Shown in pieces: positions 63,923-64,000 of a DNA stretch of 64,000 bases (positions are counted from its first letter, which is position 1; each line of letters opens with the position of its first letter). The stretch covers positions 62,001 to 126,000 of the forward strand of contig JABSTR010000946.1 in assembly GCA_013339765.2 (NCBI GenBank), given 5' to 3'. A model generated the notes under the pieces. The model was not told the origin of the DNA. It saw nothing but the letters and a program-made list of their open reading frames with translations, and made no database searches. This DNA comes from Haemaphysalis longicornis (Eukaryota > Arthropoda > Arachnida > Ixodida > Ixodidae). A program made the position numbers and the translations under genes.

Positions 63923-64000
63923 GAAGACGAAAGATTAGGAGACACACGACGGCGCTAACGCCATCTCCTAATCTTTCCGACGAAGACGAAAGATTAGGAG
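63923..64000. mobile_element. fold-back element cut by the window end
   Basis: 'gacgaaagattaggaga' is followed after a loop of about 24 bases by 'tctcctaatctttc', a perfect stem of 14 bp, and 'gacgaagacgaaagattagg' repeats at the very end. The rest lies outside. Confidence 0.7.

Noticed and set aside
1..64000. Bacterial symbiont or viral origin, CRISPR array
   Set aside because: Spliced exons, microsatellites, SINEs and LINEs throughout; no spacer-repeat arrays with regular short repeats and no bacterial operons.

Overview
The window is eukaryotic nuclear DNA, most likely from a hard tick (Ixodidae, Metastriata). The evidence is GC-rich exons with GT-AG introns set in repeat-dense, AT-balanced introns, tRNA-headed SINEs that resemble the tick 'Ruka' family, RTE- and R1-like LINEs, a Penelope-like element, and many palindromic MITEs. 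The species call is inference. I see no bacterial operon, CRISPR array, rRNA gene or functional tRNA gene.

The only host gene I can support is one very large gene on the + strand, cut at both window edges. I reconstruct fifteen consecutive exons (1589..61806) by joining splice sites whose phases agree. They encode about 1,190 residues of a full-length subfamily-A ABC transporter (ABCA, closest in style to ABCA3). In order they give: the end of extracellular domain 1, TM2-TM6, the complete first nucleotide-binding domain (NBD1), the linker, TM7, extracellular domain 2 and TM8-TM12. The N-terminal TM1 region lies before the window and NBD2 lies after it. Introns run from about 0.9 to 10 kb. ABCA proteins move lipids or lipid-like substrates across membranes; the substrate here is unknown.

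NBD1 is unusual. Its Walker A (GPSGSGKST) and Walker B with catalytic Glu (IMILDEP) are intact, but the Q-loop Gln is Ala (CPA), the signature is LSDGT instead of LSGGQ, and the H-loop His is Ala (LTTANL). Other oddities are a GC-AG intron after exon 13, an apparent one-base frameshift in exon 12, and a tandem array of about 154-bp units whose last unit runs into the exon 12 splice acceptor.

The introns are a layered record of transposition. Region 1-16 kb holds a large dispersed repeat (R/S), a LINE endonuclease facing a LINE reverse transcriptase, an inverted pair of about 490-bp repeats, RTE pieces and a TA-flanked MITE. Region 17-34 kb holds two RTE 3' ends, LINE C-termini, fold-back elements, a hairpin tandem repeat and a SINE close to exon 5. 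Region 35-52 kb holds several MITE families, a Ruka-like SINE, a Penelope-like element with YVDD reverse transcriptase and GIY-YIG endonuclease, a 3.7-kb R1-like LINE, and a MITE split by a SINE. Region 53-64 kb holds the tandem array, five palindromic MITEs, more SINEs and a cluster of tRNA-like heads. Several unrelated families carry the 8-base palindrome TGACGTCA, which occurs at least 13 times.
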